The notes: generated from the sequence alone by a model not told the origin. A DNA stretch of 64,000 nt from Maridesulfovibrio frigidus DSM 17176 (GCF_000711735.1 NZ_JONL01000003.1:248001-312000); one strand, 5' to 3'; shown: positions 17,203-26,806, counted from the stretch's first letter. Made by a program: numbers and translations.

Positions 17203-18852
17203 CTAAATTCTTCCTCTATGCATACAGGGTTGTGACTCTGCACAGCTTCTCGCAAAACTATGTTTAAGGAATTGTTCTCTGGTCTTAACCATTTGATCGG
17301 AATTCCAAACTCTTAGAAAATCTGAAAACTGCAGGCTGCCCGTTGCCCATTGTGAAATGTCATGGAAGTAGCAGGCCCGCATTAGTCCATCAGGTTGAAT
17401 GACAGCTTCTTGCCACGGCTTGAAGCAGGAGGATACTTTGGGAGAAATCTTCTTATGACAAGGTGAGTTCCAGTGTGACTGCCCTTCTCCTTCCTGAAAA
17501 GCTATTTGGCAAGTCAAATCACATACTATTTCTTGATATTTAGCCGCATTCTTTCCCAAAAAAGGCATGCCCACCAATGAGATATTAATGTTTTTATCTT
17601 TGGCTTTATAATATGCCTCAAGCAACATATCATCATGAAATTCTTTATCCTTGAAATCTGACTGAGAAATATAGTCCCAATCCCACCCTTCGGAAGTTTT
17701 TACAATATGGTTCGGACCTGAATTGAGATGATTATATTCAATTCCTAAAGCTCCAATGGACTCCGCAAGATCTACCAGCTGTGGTACTTCGTGAATATTA
17801 GCTTCGCACAGAGTCATATTTAAGGTTACATTGGAGTGTGTGCGTCCAAGTTTTTTTGCTTGAGCTATGTAATATGTAACATTACTGACAACCGTATCAA
17901 ATTTTGATCCAGGCCGCATTATTCTATATGTTTTATCCGTGGCCGCATCTAACGAGACAACTATACCTGCCATAATATCTTTTTTTAGCATGTTGTCGGC
18001 GCGATTTTTTGTCATCAGCATTGCGTTTGTTGCAAAGCTTACACGAGTTGGCGGAGAAATCATTGAAATAACTTCATCAAAATGTCTGGATAACATAGAT
18101 TCCCCGCCGCAATGAAGTAATACATATGATGCAGTCGAGAGCAATGGTTTTGCTTTTTCCAGCATATCATCATTGATTTGAGTGTCAGCTGCTTCAGGGC
18201 GTACATTTCGATCACAAATCACACAGGGTATTTTGTTGTTGCAATATGTAGTCAAAGCCATTGTTACAACAGATGGTAAGCTCGTAAGGACGGTCTTTCC
18301 TGCCTCATATTCTTCTTGATTTAGTTTGGCATTGGCCGCTGGGTCTCCAATGTGGGGTATTGAAGAAAGACTGAATCTATTTTGAGGTAGCTGTGTCTGC
18401 TCTGTTTTTTGTCGAAGTATGGCAAATTCACTAAAAATCATGGAAAGATCGCGCGGATCTCCTGCGAATGCCCCTGTCTGTAAGTTAGTTGTTTTGTACT
18501 CTATACAAAGTGAATTTTCCTTTTTACCTAGAAATAAAATCTCTTCCTGATAAGGTTCTCCGGGATTCAGATCTTCGAAAGAAGCAATTTGCTTACCGTT
18601 AATATTTACAGACATACCTTGATTGGACAGCAAGCTGGTAAATCCTAATTTCAAGACTAAAGGGGTCTCTTCGGGCAAAGAGAAATTCAAAGTTGTTTCT
18701 GGATCGCAAAACCAACGGTAAGCGCTGGTTTCAGTGTATTGAAGAAGACTCGGTCCTTTGACTGTAAGACCATAAGGATACATTGGAAAAATTAGATCTA
18801 TAATACGAGAAGTTTGAGCCATTTGATCTTTTGAAAAATTATCTTCGCGCAT
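17203..18852 (-). CDS. Radical SAM/SPASM protein with an N-terminal beta-rich domain
   Basis: A 549-residue protein. The iron-sulfur motif TTYCNNKIPCVICDRN (about residue 211) is CX5CX2C instead of the usual CX3CX2C, a known variation. It is followed by a SAM barrel (VLLHCGGESMLSRHFDEVI, MAGIVVSLDAATDKTY). C-terminal cysteines in SSCFKPWQEAVIQPDGLMRAC and an ARSCAESQPC end suggest a SPASM auxiliary cluster. Residues about 25-150 form an extra domain reading like a small beta-sandwich (LNFSLPEETPLVLKLGF, MSVNINGKQIASFEDLNPGE). It lies 6 bases upstream of wzm. It may modify a sugar or a peptide attached to the exported glycan; the substrate is unknown. Confidence 0.75.
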   Translation of the reverse strand: MREDNFSKDQMAQTSRIIDLIFPMYPYGLTVKGPSLLQYTETSAYRWFCDPETTLNFSLPEETPLVLKLGFTSLLSNQGMSVNINGKQIASFEDLNPGEPYQEEILFLGKKENSLCIEYKTTNLQTGAFAGDPRDLSMIFSEFAILRQKTEQTQLPQNRFSLSSIPHIGDPAANAKLNQEEYEAGKTVLTSLPSVVTMALTTYCNNKIPCVICDRNVRPEAADTQINDDMLEKAKPLLSTASYVLLHCGGESMLSRHFDEVISMISPPTRVSFATNAMLMTKNRADNMLKKDIMAGIVVSLDAATDKTYRIMRPGSKFDTVVSNVTYYIAQAKKLGRTHSNVTLNMTLCEANIHEVPQLVDLAESIGALGIEYNHLNSGPNHIVKTSEGWDWDYISQSDFKDKEFHDDMLLEAYYKAKDKNINISLVGMPFLGKNAAKYQEIVCDLTCQIAFQEGEGQSHWNSPCHKKISPKVSSCFKPWQEAVIQPDGLMRACYFHDISQWATGSLQFSDFLRVWNSDQMVKTREQFLKHSFARSCAESQPCMHRGRI

Positions 18853-18971
18853 TGGAATCTCTCTTCATGTGTGTAATTAGTTGTATCTAAAAAACGGTCT
18901 TGTCATATTGTTAGCTTTATATATTAGAAGGATGATTATTTGCATACGCCCTCTATTTCGTCAATATTTGC

Positions 18972-20558
18972 CTAGGTCCTGCCGAGCTTGCTTTCATATT
19001 TGACTAACATTTTTTGGGTTTGCTCGAGTACTTTTTGAGTGAGGTTGCGATCGGCTTTTTCATCATTTAATAATTCTTCCAAACTTGTTATTTCTTTTTG
19101 AGATTGCATTTTTTCAAACTCTAAATCCTCAGTGAGCTTTTGCAGGCTAATTGTCCTTTCTTTCAATTGATTAAGTTCGTGACTCTTTTCGGTTAAGATA
19201 CTTTTTATTTTCTCGAGTTCACTTTCCCGTGTAGTCACGGACTGTTTCAATTCTTCTATTTTCACTAACGCAGATCTGTTCTTAAGCTCTACCGTCTCAA
19301 GATTCATGCGTAATTGTATTTTTTCTAGATCTAAATCCACAGTGAGTTTTTGCAGGCTAATTGCCCTTTCTTTCAATTGATTAAGTTCGTGATTCTTTTC
19401 GGTTAAGATACTTTTTATATTTTTAAGTTCTGCAGAGTTATTTTTTTGCACTTTAGAGGCAAAACGTTGCTTTAGAGTTTTGTGTTTTTCATTTTCCTGT
19501 ATGAATTTTTCTTGCAAGTTCCGTGTGTTTTTTTGGGATTCTATGCAGTGCTGACCATGGAAGAAACTCAGATCCAAATACTTCTTTCGGAATGTTCCTG
19601 AAAGTCGCGTAGCAGCGTATGCCATCACTTCTGAGGATTCATTATGTACTGATTCCCAAGTAATGCTATACTTTTCTCGAATGTTTTTCAGAGGTATCTT
19701 TCCAAAATTATCCAACAATCCAAGGTCATCTAATAGTGAGTTACATTGCTTTTCAGCGTTTTTAAACCACCTAGATGAGGCTAACTCTTTCCAGCGTCCT
19801 TGCTCAGGAGGAACGATTAAGCCCGCAATTTGATCAATGTCAGAGTTTGATATTTCTGCAAATTCAGCTAATTTTTGTATAGTACCATTTGAATTTTTCA
19901 AAAGATCTTTGTCAAAATCCAGCGATAGATCTGCTTGCCTATTCCCCATGAGGTCACTCAGCTTCCAGATGAGGTAGTGCCTATGATAGCTAGTTTTTAC
20001 TATTGGACTAAAGAGCAGTGGTAACTTGTGATAAAGAGAAATTGACCAGATAAGAAGGTCATAGTTTGTATTTGTGAATGGGTCCTTCCAAGCTGCTTTG
20101 GGTAGATCGCGGACCATTGAGTACCAGTTGTCACGGGGGTTGCGTGCAAGGTGAATTATTTTCGCATTAGGGAACTGGTGTCGCAGCCATTCAAGTCTGA
20201 AATCTATTCGATTGAACTGCAATACTGGAACGCGGTTTTTAGCAGATTTGATAAGTCCATCAATGTATCCACTTAACTGAGGATAATTATCCTCAGGCTC
20301 TAAGAAAAGCCTCGATAGTCCAAATTCTGAACTGTGCTGAGATTCTACTCTTTTTAAAATTGGCAGATATTCATCCCAGTAACTGGTGACATTGAGGTGA
20401 CTGGGTGAAGCCCCTTTTCCATGGTTGATGTGAGTAGGCAACAGGTCATTGCATGGCTCATAAAAGGCAACACAACCAGGCATATTTCTAAACATGTTCC
20501 ATAGTAGAGTTGAGCCGCTCCGAAATCTTCCTGTAATGAAAATAGGTTTATTAGACAT
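18972..20558 (-). CDS. Sulfotransferase with long C-terminal coiled coil
   Basis: Taken from ATG 20558 (MSNKPIFITGRFRSGSTLLW), about 528 residues; ATG 20579 and TTG 20600 are alternatives that overlap the upstream gene. FITGRFRSGSTLLWNMF is the PAPS 5'-phosphosulfate loop, and AKIIHLARNPRDNWYSMV is the 3'-phosphate motif, so residues 1-300 are a sulfotransferase. From about residue 330 the protein is a continuous coiled coil rich in Lys, Glu and Leu. It contains a 70-codon tandem repeat in which ILTEKNHELNQLKER recurs as ILTEKSHELNQLKER. The helix could set chain length or anchor the enzyme, as coiled-coil rulers do in O-antigen terminators; that role is inference. Confidence 0.8.
   Translation of the reverse strand: MSNKPIFITGRFRSGSTLLWNMFRNMPGCVAFYEPCNDLLPTHINHGKGASPSHLNVTSYWDEYLPILKRVESQHSSEFGLSRLFLEPEDNYPQLSGYIDGLIKSAKNRVPVLQFNRIDFRLEWLRHQFPNAKIIHLARNPRDNWYSMVRDLPKAAWKDPFTNTNYDLLIWSISLYHKLPLLFSPIVKTSYHRHYLIWKLSDLMGNRQADLSLDFDKDLLKNSNGTIQKLAEFAEISNSDIDQIAGLIVPPEQGRWKELASSRWFKNAEKQCNSLLDDLGLLDNFGKIPLKNIREKYSITWESVHNESSEVMAYAATRLSGTFRKKYLDLSFFHGQHCIESQKNTRNLQEKFIQENEKHKTLKQRFASKVQKNNSAELKNIKSILTEKNHELNQLKERAISLQKLTVDLDLEKIQLRMNLETVELKNRSALVKIEELKQSVTTRESELEKIKSILTEKSHELNQLKERTISLQKLTEDLEFEKMQSQKEITSLEELLNDEKADRNLTQKVLEQTQKMLVKYESKLGRT
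19108..19430 (-). repeat. Direct repeat inside the sulfotransferase coiled coil
   Basis: Bases about 19108-19220 and 19318-19430 are near-identical at a 210-base offset (70 codons), differing at scattered positions. They encode duplicated heptad segments and keep the reading frame. Confidence 0.8.
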
Positions 20559-20565
20559 TATCGTA

Positions 20566-21615
20566 TTATTGTTTTTCATGCCCAACTGAAGTTGGGACAA
20601 TCATGATTTTCTTTTTTGCTTTGTGCGTAGCCGTTATGACTTTAGGTAATTGATCGAGATGCATAATCTCAGGGGAAAGAATAGAAAAGAGGTCTTTATT
20701 GTTGCAAAGCAGCTCTACGGCCTCGTCTAGATATAGACACGGGACGGGGAATCCGCTCAAGAGCTGGAGTCGTTTAAAGATGAGTTTGGAGAAGTCGATT
20801 TTCAATGTATTGTCTTTGGATTTACCCGATAGACCAATATTGACAATCGTGGAGTCAAACGGGAGAAAGTCCATATAGTTTTGTAAATAGCGAGCTGGGG
20901 CCGTGTGTAAGACCGTTACACGTCCGGGAGATTCTGCGAGCTTTGCTGGAAATGCTTTGGGTGGGGAAATGGTAACACCGCCGAGCGTTTTCCATTTAAA
21001 GTGTTCTCCTCCTACAGCCTGTAAGCAGGCTTCGAGTCCTGGGTGCAGGGATCTGCTTAACGAAATGGTAGGTTTTGATCCCATAACATTGGCAACAAGG
21101 TGGGCCAAACAAGAAAGGAACCCTCCTCCCACCACTGCAAGAGTATCACCTTGTTTGAGGTTCGCTGTATGGAAGGCATCCAGCAATACGGTGAGAGGCT
21201 CTACTAAAATCAATAAAGATGGAGATATGGGATGTGGTACTTTGCTAAGCAGTCGTACATCCTTAACCAGAAGATTTTTAGCGAATCCGCCTTGTTCGGC
21301 TACAACAATGTTGCAGCATCCTCTCTTATTCCCGCTTAGGCAGATAGGACATTCACCACATGGAGCTGAAAGGGCTAAAGCGACTTGATCTCCTTGAGTA
21401 AAATCTTTAACTTCTTCGCCTACATTTAAAACTGTAGCCGCAATTTCATGACCGAATCGCTTCCATTTTTTTGCCCATGACGTTGCTTCAATATAGTCGC
21501 TTCCGCAGACTCCGCAGCCATCTATTTGCAATAAAACTTCTCTGCTTTCTGGAACAGGAGTTTCTATGTCGCGGATCTGTACCTTTTTGTGTGTCTTGAT
21601 ATATGCGGCTTTCAT
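20566..21615 (-). CDS. Zinc-dependent medium-chain alcohol/polyol dehydrogenase
   Basis: A 349-residue MDR-family protein. The catalytic zinc ligands appear in GCGVCGSDYIEA (Cys38) and KRFGHEIAATV. The structural zinc loop is APCGECPICLSGNKRGCC. The nucleotide fold shows TLAVVGGGFLSCLAHL (about residues 172-187). It resembles threonine or sorbitol dehydrogenases. In a glycan cluster it probably oxidises a sugar or sugar alcohol to make a precursor. It ends 8 bases past the preferred sulfotransferase start and begins directly after the glycosyltransferase gene. Confidence 0.82.
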   Translation of the reverse strand: MKAAYIKTHKKVQIRDIETPVPESREVLLQIDGCGVCGSDYIEATSWAKKWKRFGHEIAATVLNVGEEVKDFTQGDQVALALSAPCGECPICLSGNKRGCCNIVVAEQGGFAKNLLVKDVRLLSKVPHPISPSLLILVEPLTVLLDAFHTANLKQGDTLAVVGGGFLSCLAHLVANVMGSKPTISLSRSLHPGLEACLQAVGGEHFKWKTLGGVTISPPKAFPAKLAESPGRVTVLHTAPARYLQNYMDFLPFDSTIVNIGLSGKSKDNTLKIDFSKLIFKRLQLLSGFPVPCLYLDEAVELLCNNKDLFSILSPEIMHLDQLPKVITATHKAKKKIMIVPTSVGHEKQ

Positions 21616-22848
21616 TTATATTATCCTGTTTCCATTAAACCGCTTTATTCCGCGCTTGTAAATATTAACAAGTCTGGCTGTATAGAGTTCCTGATTGTAA
21701 TGAGTCATGACTCTTTCGTACGCGGCTTCACCTATTTTGTGTAAGTTCTTGGGGTCTTCAAAAGCCAGATCAATTTTTGCAGCCAAATCTTTTGGGTCGC
21801 CGGGGTTAAACGTCCAACCGGTTTCGCCGTCCTTGAGCCAGTCAATTATTCCGCCTATTCGTGAACCGATCACAGGTTTCATGTTGGCGTAGGTTTCCAA
21901 GCCGACTAAACAAAAATTTTCAAGCCATACGGAGGGTACAACTACAACTGAAGCCCGTGCATAATATTCACGGGTCTGCTCATATGGAAGTCCCGGAATG
22001 ATCTCAATTTTGTCCGAAAAAGGCTTTGCCTGATCAATTATTTCATCAAGCAATGGGCCGGCGGTAATTATGACGATCTTGCATTTGCAAGTGATGTGCT
22101 TACACGCTTCGATAAGTATATGGATTCCTTTTTCATAGGAAGCCCGGCCTACAAATAAGACCATTCGTTCCGACGCATCGGAATGTTGGCGTATATACTT
22201 TCGCACTTGGCTTGCCGGTTGAATGGGGGTGAAGTTCGGAAGCCATGCTATCTGTTTTTTTTGAAATCCGTTTTGCATCATACAATCAATCTGTGCACGG
22301 CTTTCGCCAATCAGTACCGGCATGGATTTGTGCAGTTCGTGATGCTTCAGCACCCACTGTGCGTTTCTATCAAAATCTGTCTTTGGTACGAGCCCAGAAG
22401 AAATACACCCTTGCTTAACACATTCTGGCCCGAGGGCATAAGGGCAAATACTTTTATCAGGGAGAAGTCGCCAGTTTGTGAAACAGTAAAGACGAGGGTC
22501 ATGTATAGAACGTACACATGGTATTTTCCCAAGCAAAAATTCCGTAATTATCGGATTTTGAAAGTTGTGAATATGGCAGACATCAGGCTTATGCTCGTCA
22601 ATAATTTTTTTAAGCTTTGGAATTGCCTGCCTGGTAAGTACACCTACCCCTGGAGAGAAATAAACAAAAAATTCTAATCCCGTGACAGCGTATTCAACTC
22701 TTTGCCCTGCAGGATGTTGGTTTGGATTGTCGTTATAAACAACGATGTTGGTGTGCCCATTTTGTTCCAACGCGTTCAGCGTGTCGAAGAGAAGCTTCTC
22801 AGCTCCGCCAATCGGGCTATACCAATCACAAATATGAAGAATAATCAT
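21616..22848 (-). CDS. Glycosyltransferase, family 4
   Basis: About 410 residues from ATG 22848 (MIILHICDWYSPIGGAEKLL), with AAGAG upstream; a start at 22875 is possible but overlaps the previous gene further. The N-terminal HICDWYSPIGGAEKLLFDTL is the GT4 start, and VLFVGRASYEKGIHILIEAC begins the donor domain. The EX7E region is ENFCLVGLETYANMKPVIG. CINWRLLPDKSICPYALGPECVKQGC-like cysteines (residues about 130-160) are common in a subgroup of bacterial GT4 enzymes. It overlaps the radical SAM gene upstream by about 23 bases. Donor sugar unknown. Confidence 0.87.
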   Translation of the reverse strand: MIILHICDWYSPIGGAEKLLFDTLNALEQNGHTNIVVYNDNPNQHPAGQRVEYAVTGLEFFVYFSPGVGVLTRQAIPKLKKIIDEHKPDVCHIHNFQNPIITEFLLGKIPCVRSIHDPRLYCFTNWRLLPDKSICPYALGPECVKQGCISSGLVPKTDFDRNAQWVLKHHELHKSMPVLIGESRAQIDCMMQNGFQKKQIAWLPNFTPIQPASQVRKYIRQHSDASERMVLFVGRASYEKGIHILIEACKHITCKCKIVIITAGPLLDEIIDQAKPFSDKIEIIPGLPYEQTREYYARASVVVVPSVWLENFCLVGLETYANMKPVIGSRIGGIIDWLKDGETGWTFNPGDPKDLAAKIDLAFEDPKNLHKIGEAAYERVMTHYNQELYTARLVNIYKRGIKRFNGNRII

Positions 22849-24841
22849 CGTACGGGTACTCTTTTTTAGATTCAATTTTGGTCATCAGTCGCATTTTTGT
22901 GCGTATGAACTGTCTCGATTCCCATACAAGGGTCATATAGGAAATGCTGCGGTTTATGCGGCCTTTGTTAGTCTCGCTCAGTGATCTGAATTTTTTAAGA
23001 AGATAATTCAGCGATATTCCTTTGAACCAACTTGGTAGGTCTTTAATTTTTTCTAACCGGGGAAGCTGGTTAGGCAGCAGAGGGAGTCTGACTTGATTTT
23101 GCAAGGCCCTCCAAAACTTTTGAATTCCGTATGTCTCAACTAAATAGCGCAGGTTAGACAAAACTCCGATGCTTGATAGGACGGACTTGGGAATAAGAGG
23201 GATATCACGAACAGCCCTTCGCACTTGTATCATTTGATGCAGGGGACGGGTTGGGTCGATAAGCACAAGTCCGCAATTTCCAAAAATAAGAATTCGTGGA
23301 ATATCCAAGTTGCGGCAGACAACAACAGAGTTGCCATCTACCATTTCTGCTTTGAAATTGGGCTCGAAAACAATATTTGTTTCTGGTGGTACCTGTGAGA
23401 AGGCCAATGTGGATCGCACTTCCGTCTCTTCAGCTCCGATAACTATATGTTGAACATTTGAACCGGCCGCAATAATCATTCCGGCCAGAGACGCCATACT
23501 GTTTGGAGTGAGTAGATAAATTATTTTTGACCCCTTTCGTTGACGCACAACATTAGAGGCTTCAAATATGTCAAAATATTTAGCAATATAAAAAGCTCGA
23601 ACCATCTCTTTCTTGGGGAAAGATGGCAATTCAAAAGAAATAGGTACGATGTCATCGCTAAAGTGTTGTGTTTCGGTAATTTCGCAAAACATAGTCCCTT
23701 CGTTTTGTACTATGTCCCACATTTCCGTATGAGGATAAGGGATTAACATGCCGAAGACGTAATGGTGAAGTTTTAGGGCGCGCTGGAAACGCACTGTTTC
23801 TATGAAACGCTCGAGTGTGTCGCCTGGAAGCCCGATGATAAAATAGCCAACAGCATCAATTCCGACAGATTTTACCAAACGGACTGCTTCAACTACTGCA
23901 GAAAGCGGTTCGCCTTTTTTTATAGAATCGAATGTCTTTGGATTCCCGCTTTCGATACCGAAGGCTACACTTGTACATCCGGCCTGCTTCATCAGTTTAG
24001 CTAGCTCCAAATCTATTCTATCGGCTCTTATTCCGTTATGACAATACCAAGAAAGGTTGAGCTTCTTTTCAATTAACAGCCTGCAAATCGCTTTGGCTCT
24101 TTTGAGATCAAGAGTTAGGTTGTCATCCCATACTTCAAAATGTGTGGTGCCTTTTGTTTTGGCGATAGTTTCAAGCTCATGAACAACACTTTCAGGGCTT
24201 CTAAATCTCCATTTATTGGAGCCGGTCAGTTTGTTTACGCAACAATAAATGCATTCGAAAGGACATCCGCGACTGGTGACGACTGGATACCGAAACCCTT
24301 CCCAAGAAAAACCTTCGATTACATCTAAATTAGGGAACGGCAGAGCATCTAAATCTTTCGGAGGAGACCATTTGTTAATGACTACTTCTGTACCTCTTCG
24401 CCATACTAGGCTGTCTATGCTGGTCGGATCCTCTCCGTTGCCTAAAGCTTCAGCCAGTTCGACCATAGCAAGCTCACCTTCCCCCATTATCCCGTATGTA
24501 AGGCTGTGAGCATCCCTCATATAGTCTTCCGGGCAAAGAGTCATGTGCGGCCCTCCGCATACAATCTGAGCATTCGGGCAAGCGGCCGTAAGGAGATCTG
24601 CAAGCCTTGAACCTTCAAGCGCTGTTGCAGTTTTAATGGAGATCCCTATCATCAGAGGGTCAAGCTGTTGCGCACGTGTAATGAGTTCTTTGTCTGTGTA
24701 GGGATAGCGATTAGGATCAAGGATATGGGTATCGAATCCAGAATCTATCAAGGAAGAGGCTAGGTATGCCAACCCTAAATTGATGCTTTCTTTTTGCCAT
24801 CCGGAAGGATTAAACAGAAGGACTACTCCTTTATTTATCAT
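22826..24841 (-). CDS. Cobalamin-binding radical SAM enzyme (class B type)
   Basis: A 671-residue protein. Residues 1-150 form a B12-binding-like Rossmann domain (NLGLAYLASSLIDSGFDTHI, then IVCGGPHMTLCPEDY). Residues about 185-400 are the radical SAM barrel with the canonical TSRGCPFECIYCCVNK cluster motif and YFIIGLPGDTLERFIETV. The C-terminal 240 residues (KGSKIIYLLTPNSMASLAGM and following) are not recognised and look like an added Rossmann-type domain. Class B enzymes methylate or rearrange unactivated carbons; in glycan loci they modify sugars or lipids. It heads the dense minus-strand run that continues through to the exporter. Confidence 0.82.
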   Translation of the reverse strand: MINKGVVLLFNPSGWQKESINLGLAYLASSLIDSGFDTHILDPNRYPYTDKELITRAQQLDPLMIGISIKTATALEGSRLADLLTAACPNAQIVCGGPHMTLCPEDYMRDAHSLTYGIMGEGELAMVELAEALGNGEDPTSIDSLVWRRGTEVVINKWSPPKDLDALPFPNLDVIEGFSWEGFRYPVVTSRGCPFECIYCCVNKLTGSNKWRFRSPESVVHELETIAKTKGTTHFEVWDDNLTLDLKRAKAICRLLIEKKLNLSWYCHNGIRADRIDLELAKLMKQAGCTSVAFGIESGNPKTFDSIKKGEPLSAVVEAVRLVKSVGIDAVGYFIIGLPGDTLERFIETVRFQRALKLHHYVFGMLIPYPHTEMWDIVQNEGTMFCEITETQHFSDDIVPISFELPSFPKKEMVRAFYIAKYFDIFEASNVVRQRKGSKIIYLLTPNSMASLAGMIIAAGSNVQHIVIGAEETEVRSTLAFSQVPPETNIVFEPNFKAEMVDGNSVVVCRNLDIPRILIFGNCGLVLIDPTRPLHQMIQVRRAVRDIPLIPKSVLSSIGVLSNLRYLVETYGIQKFWRALQNQVRLPLLPNQLPRLEKIKDLPSWFKGISLNYLLKKFRSLSETNKGRINRSISYMTLVWESRQFIRTKMRLMTKIESKKEYPYDDYSSYL

Positions 24842-24959
24842 TGCGTTTCCTTATATAGTGATCGAACTGAATAAAAGCTTAATAAAATAATAGCTATATT
24901 GAAGAAGTGAATTTCACAAGTGTGTAATAAAATTAGTGGGAGAAATGTATTTCATATAA

Positions 24960-26078
24960 TCATCCTGCTGTCTGCTTATAAATCTGATCAATAGATTGAG
25001 CAATTCTCGATATAGTGAACTTTTCTTGGAGTCTTCTTTTTCCTGCCTGTCCATACCGCACGGCATCTTCGGGGTTTTTTAAAATATTTTTTATAGCACC
25101 GGCTAACGCTTCCGGAGATGCTGGAGGGACAACCAACCCTGTAACATCATTTTGATTGACCCAGCTTGTTCCAGAGCCGGGAATATCCGTACTTATCAAT
25201 GGCACCCCATACTGCATGGCCTCCAGCAACACTATGCCAAAGGCCTCGCCTCTGTCCACGGATGGCAAACAAAAGGCCGTTGCTTGCTGCAGTAACTCGC
25301 ATAATTTGCTGTCGGAGATATTACCGGGGAGATGAACGCGCTCAGTTAACCCGAGTTTTTTTATTCTATTACTAATTCTGGCGTACTCTGGACCGTCTCC
25401 TGCGATGATGAAATCAGCTTCAGGAACAAGAGCGGCCGCACGTACGAGGTTTTCGAATCCTTTATAAAAAGAGAATCTACCGACACTGAGAATTCGCGGG
25501 TTCTTTGTTTTATGGTATTGTCCATGAGTATATTTACTTTGATCGAGTCCAAGAGGTATAATTTCGCATTTGTCCTGCCAAGAGTTCAGCGTCCGGCTTG
25601 ATTTCAGGTATGGAGGGGATGTGGCAATTATCCGGTTTGCTTTTGAAAGACATCTACTCTCAAACATTCGGTATGCAGGGTAGAGATTGTTAATCAAAGC
25701 GCTGGGTGACCCTTTTACATCGGCGTGCCAGTGGACAATATAAGGAATTTCGGAAGGGAAAAAATGGTTAAACAGAACTGCCGGATTTGGCAGATGAATA
25801 TGGATAATCTGCGGACGCTGGAGTGAAATTATTTTCTTTAGATATATTGAAAAAAAAGGAGAAATAGGAGCAAACGCAGTGTTACAAATAGTACTGGCTC
25901 TAGTGATTTTGACACCGTCGATTTGACGGGTATCCGCTCTTTTTAAGGGGGTTGCGTGGTGGCATAGCACATTCACGCTGTGCCCCCGGTGAACCTGTTC
26001 AGTCGTTAGATCTCTAACAAATGTTTCTATGCCGCCTCTTTCAGGGTAGGAATACTTACTTATGTGAAGAATACGCAT
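24960..26078 (-). CDS. Glycosyltransferase, family 4
   Basis: A 372-residue GT4 enzyme starting MRILHISKYSYPERGGIETF, with the GG acceptor loop. The donor domain has RILSVGRFSFYKGFENLVRA and the EX7E motif in DRGEAFGIVLLEAMQYGVPL. It closely resembles mannosyltransferases of O-antigen loci. It is separated from the radical SAM gene by about 118 bases and lies at the upstream end of the minus-strand cluster. An imperfect second copy of its first 14 codons and upstream region lies at 26511-26610. Confidence 0.88.
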   Translation of the reverse strand: MRILHISKYSYPERGGIETFVRDLTTEQVHRGHSVNVLCHHATPLKRADTRQIDGVKITRASTICNTAFAPISPFFSIYLKKIISLQRPQIIHIHLPNPAVLFNHFFPSEIPYIVHWHADVKGSPSALINNLYPAYRMFESRCLSKANRIIATSPPYLKSSRTLNSWQDKCEIIPLGLDQSKYTHGQYHKTKNPRILSVGRFSFYKGFENLVRAAALVPEADFIIAGDGPEYARISNRIKKLGLTERVHLPGNISDSKLCELLQQATAFCLPSVDRGEAFGIVLLEAMQYGVPLISTDIPGSGTSWVNQNDVTGLVVPPASPEALAGAIKNILKNPEDAVRYGQAGKRRLQEKFTISRIAQSIDQIYKQTAG

Positions 26079-26610
26079 TTTTAAATTTTATGGCAGGCAG
26101 GATGTTAAATCAAGCCAAGTTTTAAGTATGGAATCATAAGTGGTGGCATAACGAGTCTTGAGTAATAAATAAAGATTTTAAACTACTAATTTTCGAGATA
26201 GCTCCCAGAATGATAAATAAGATTATATTTACTATAGTGACAATGTAAAATGTGCGTTATTAATTTTTTGTGGGTTTAGAAAAGTGTAGTGTATTGATTC
26301 GTTAATTTAAGATAAATCAGCATTACTAAAAAAATGGAGTTACTATGAGATATCTATTTGTTCTTATTTTTATAATGGGTTTGTTCGTAGGCTGTTCATC
26401 CCATAATCAGGCAGATTCAAATAATGACAACGCAACTCGAAGGCCTAAAACATCTACAATTGTAAATGATATTATCAGCCGAGGATCCCGAGCTCCATAA
26501 GAGTTTGAACCTTCAGGGTAGGGATACTTACTTATGTGAAGAATGCGCATTGTTTGAAGTTTTTACGATATGCAAAGGATTAAATCAAGCCAAGGTTTAA
26601 GTATGATTTA
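26039..26610. repeat. Imperfect duplication of a glycosyltransferase 5' end
   Basis: Bases about 26039-26129 (start of the 24960-26078 gene and its upstream region) recur at about 26511-26604 with scattered changes. The second copy reads MRILHISKYPYPE on the minus strand and then breaks, so it is a relic of a second glycosyltransferase gene. Confidence 0.7.
26345..26500 (+). CDS. Small lipoprotein, 51 residues
   Basis: ATG 26345 is preceded by GGAG about seven bases upstream. The peptide starts MRYLFVLIFIMGLFVGCSS, a signal sequence ending in a lipobox (VGC), then a short polar tail (NQADSNNDNATRRPK). It should be a lipid-anchored envelope peptide. It is too small to assign a family and lies between the two duplicated glycosyltransferase 5' ends. 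Confidence 0.55.
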   Translation: MRYLFVLIFIMGLFVGCSSHNQADSNNDNATRRPKTSTIVNDIISRGSRAP

Positions 26611-26806
26611 TACAAGACCGCATCACGAGCTATAAGTGGTGAATAAAAGTATTCAATTGCTAAATTTTAAGATAATAAACGAGGTAATATTTAAAAAATA
26701 ATGTTTAATTATTTATAAGTATTGACATTTAGGGGTTTCTCATGGTTATGAGAGATAGTTAATTTGAAGATAGCATAAATTTTATAATAAATAGGTTGTA
26801 GCTAGT
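26611..26806. other. Upstream region of the outer-membrane protein gene
   Basis: Strongly AT-rich, no coding frame. TTGACA at about 26727-26732 could be a -35 element for the gene at 26807, but no convincing -10 box follows at the right distance. Confidence 0.3.
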
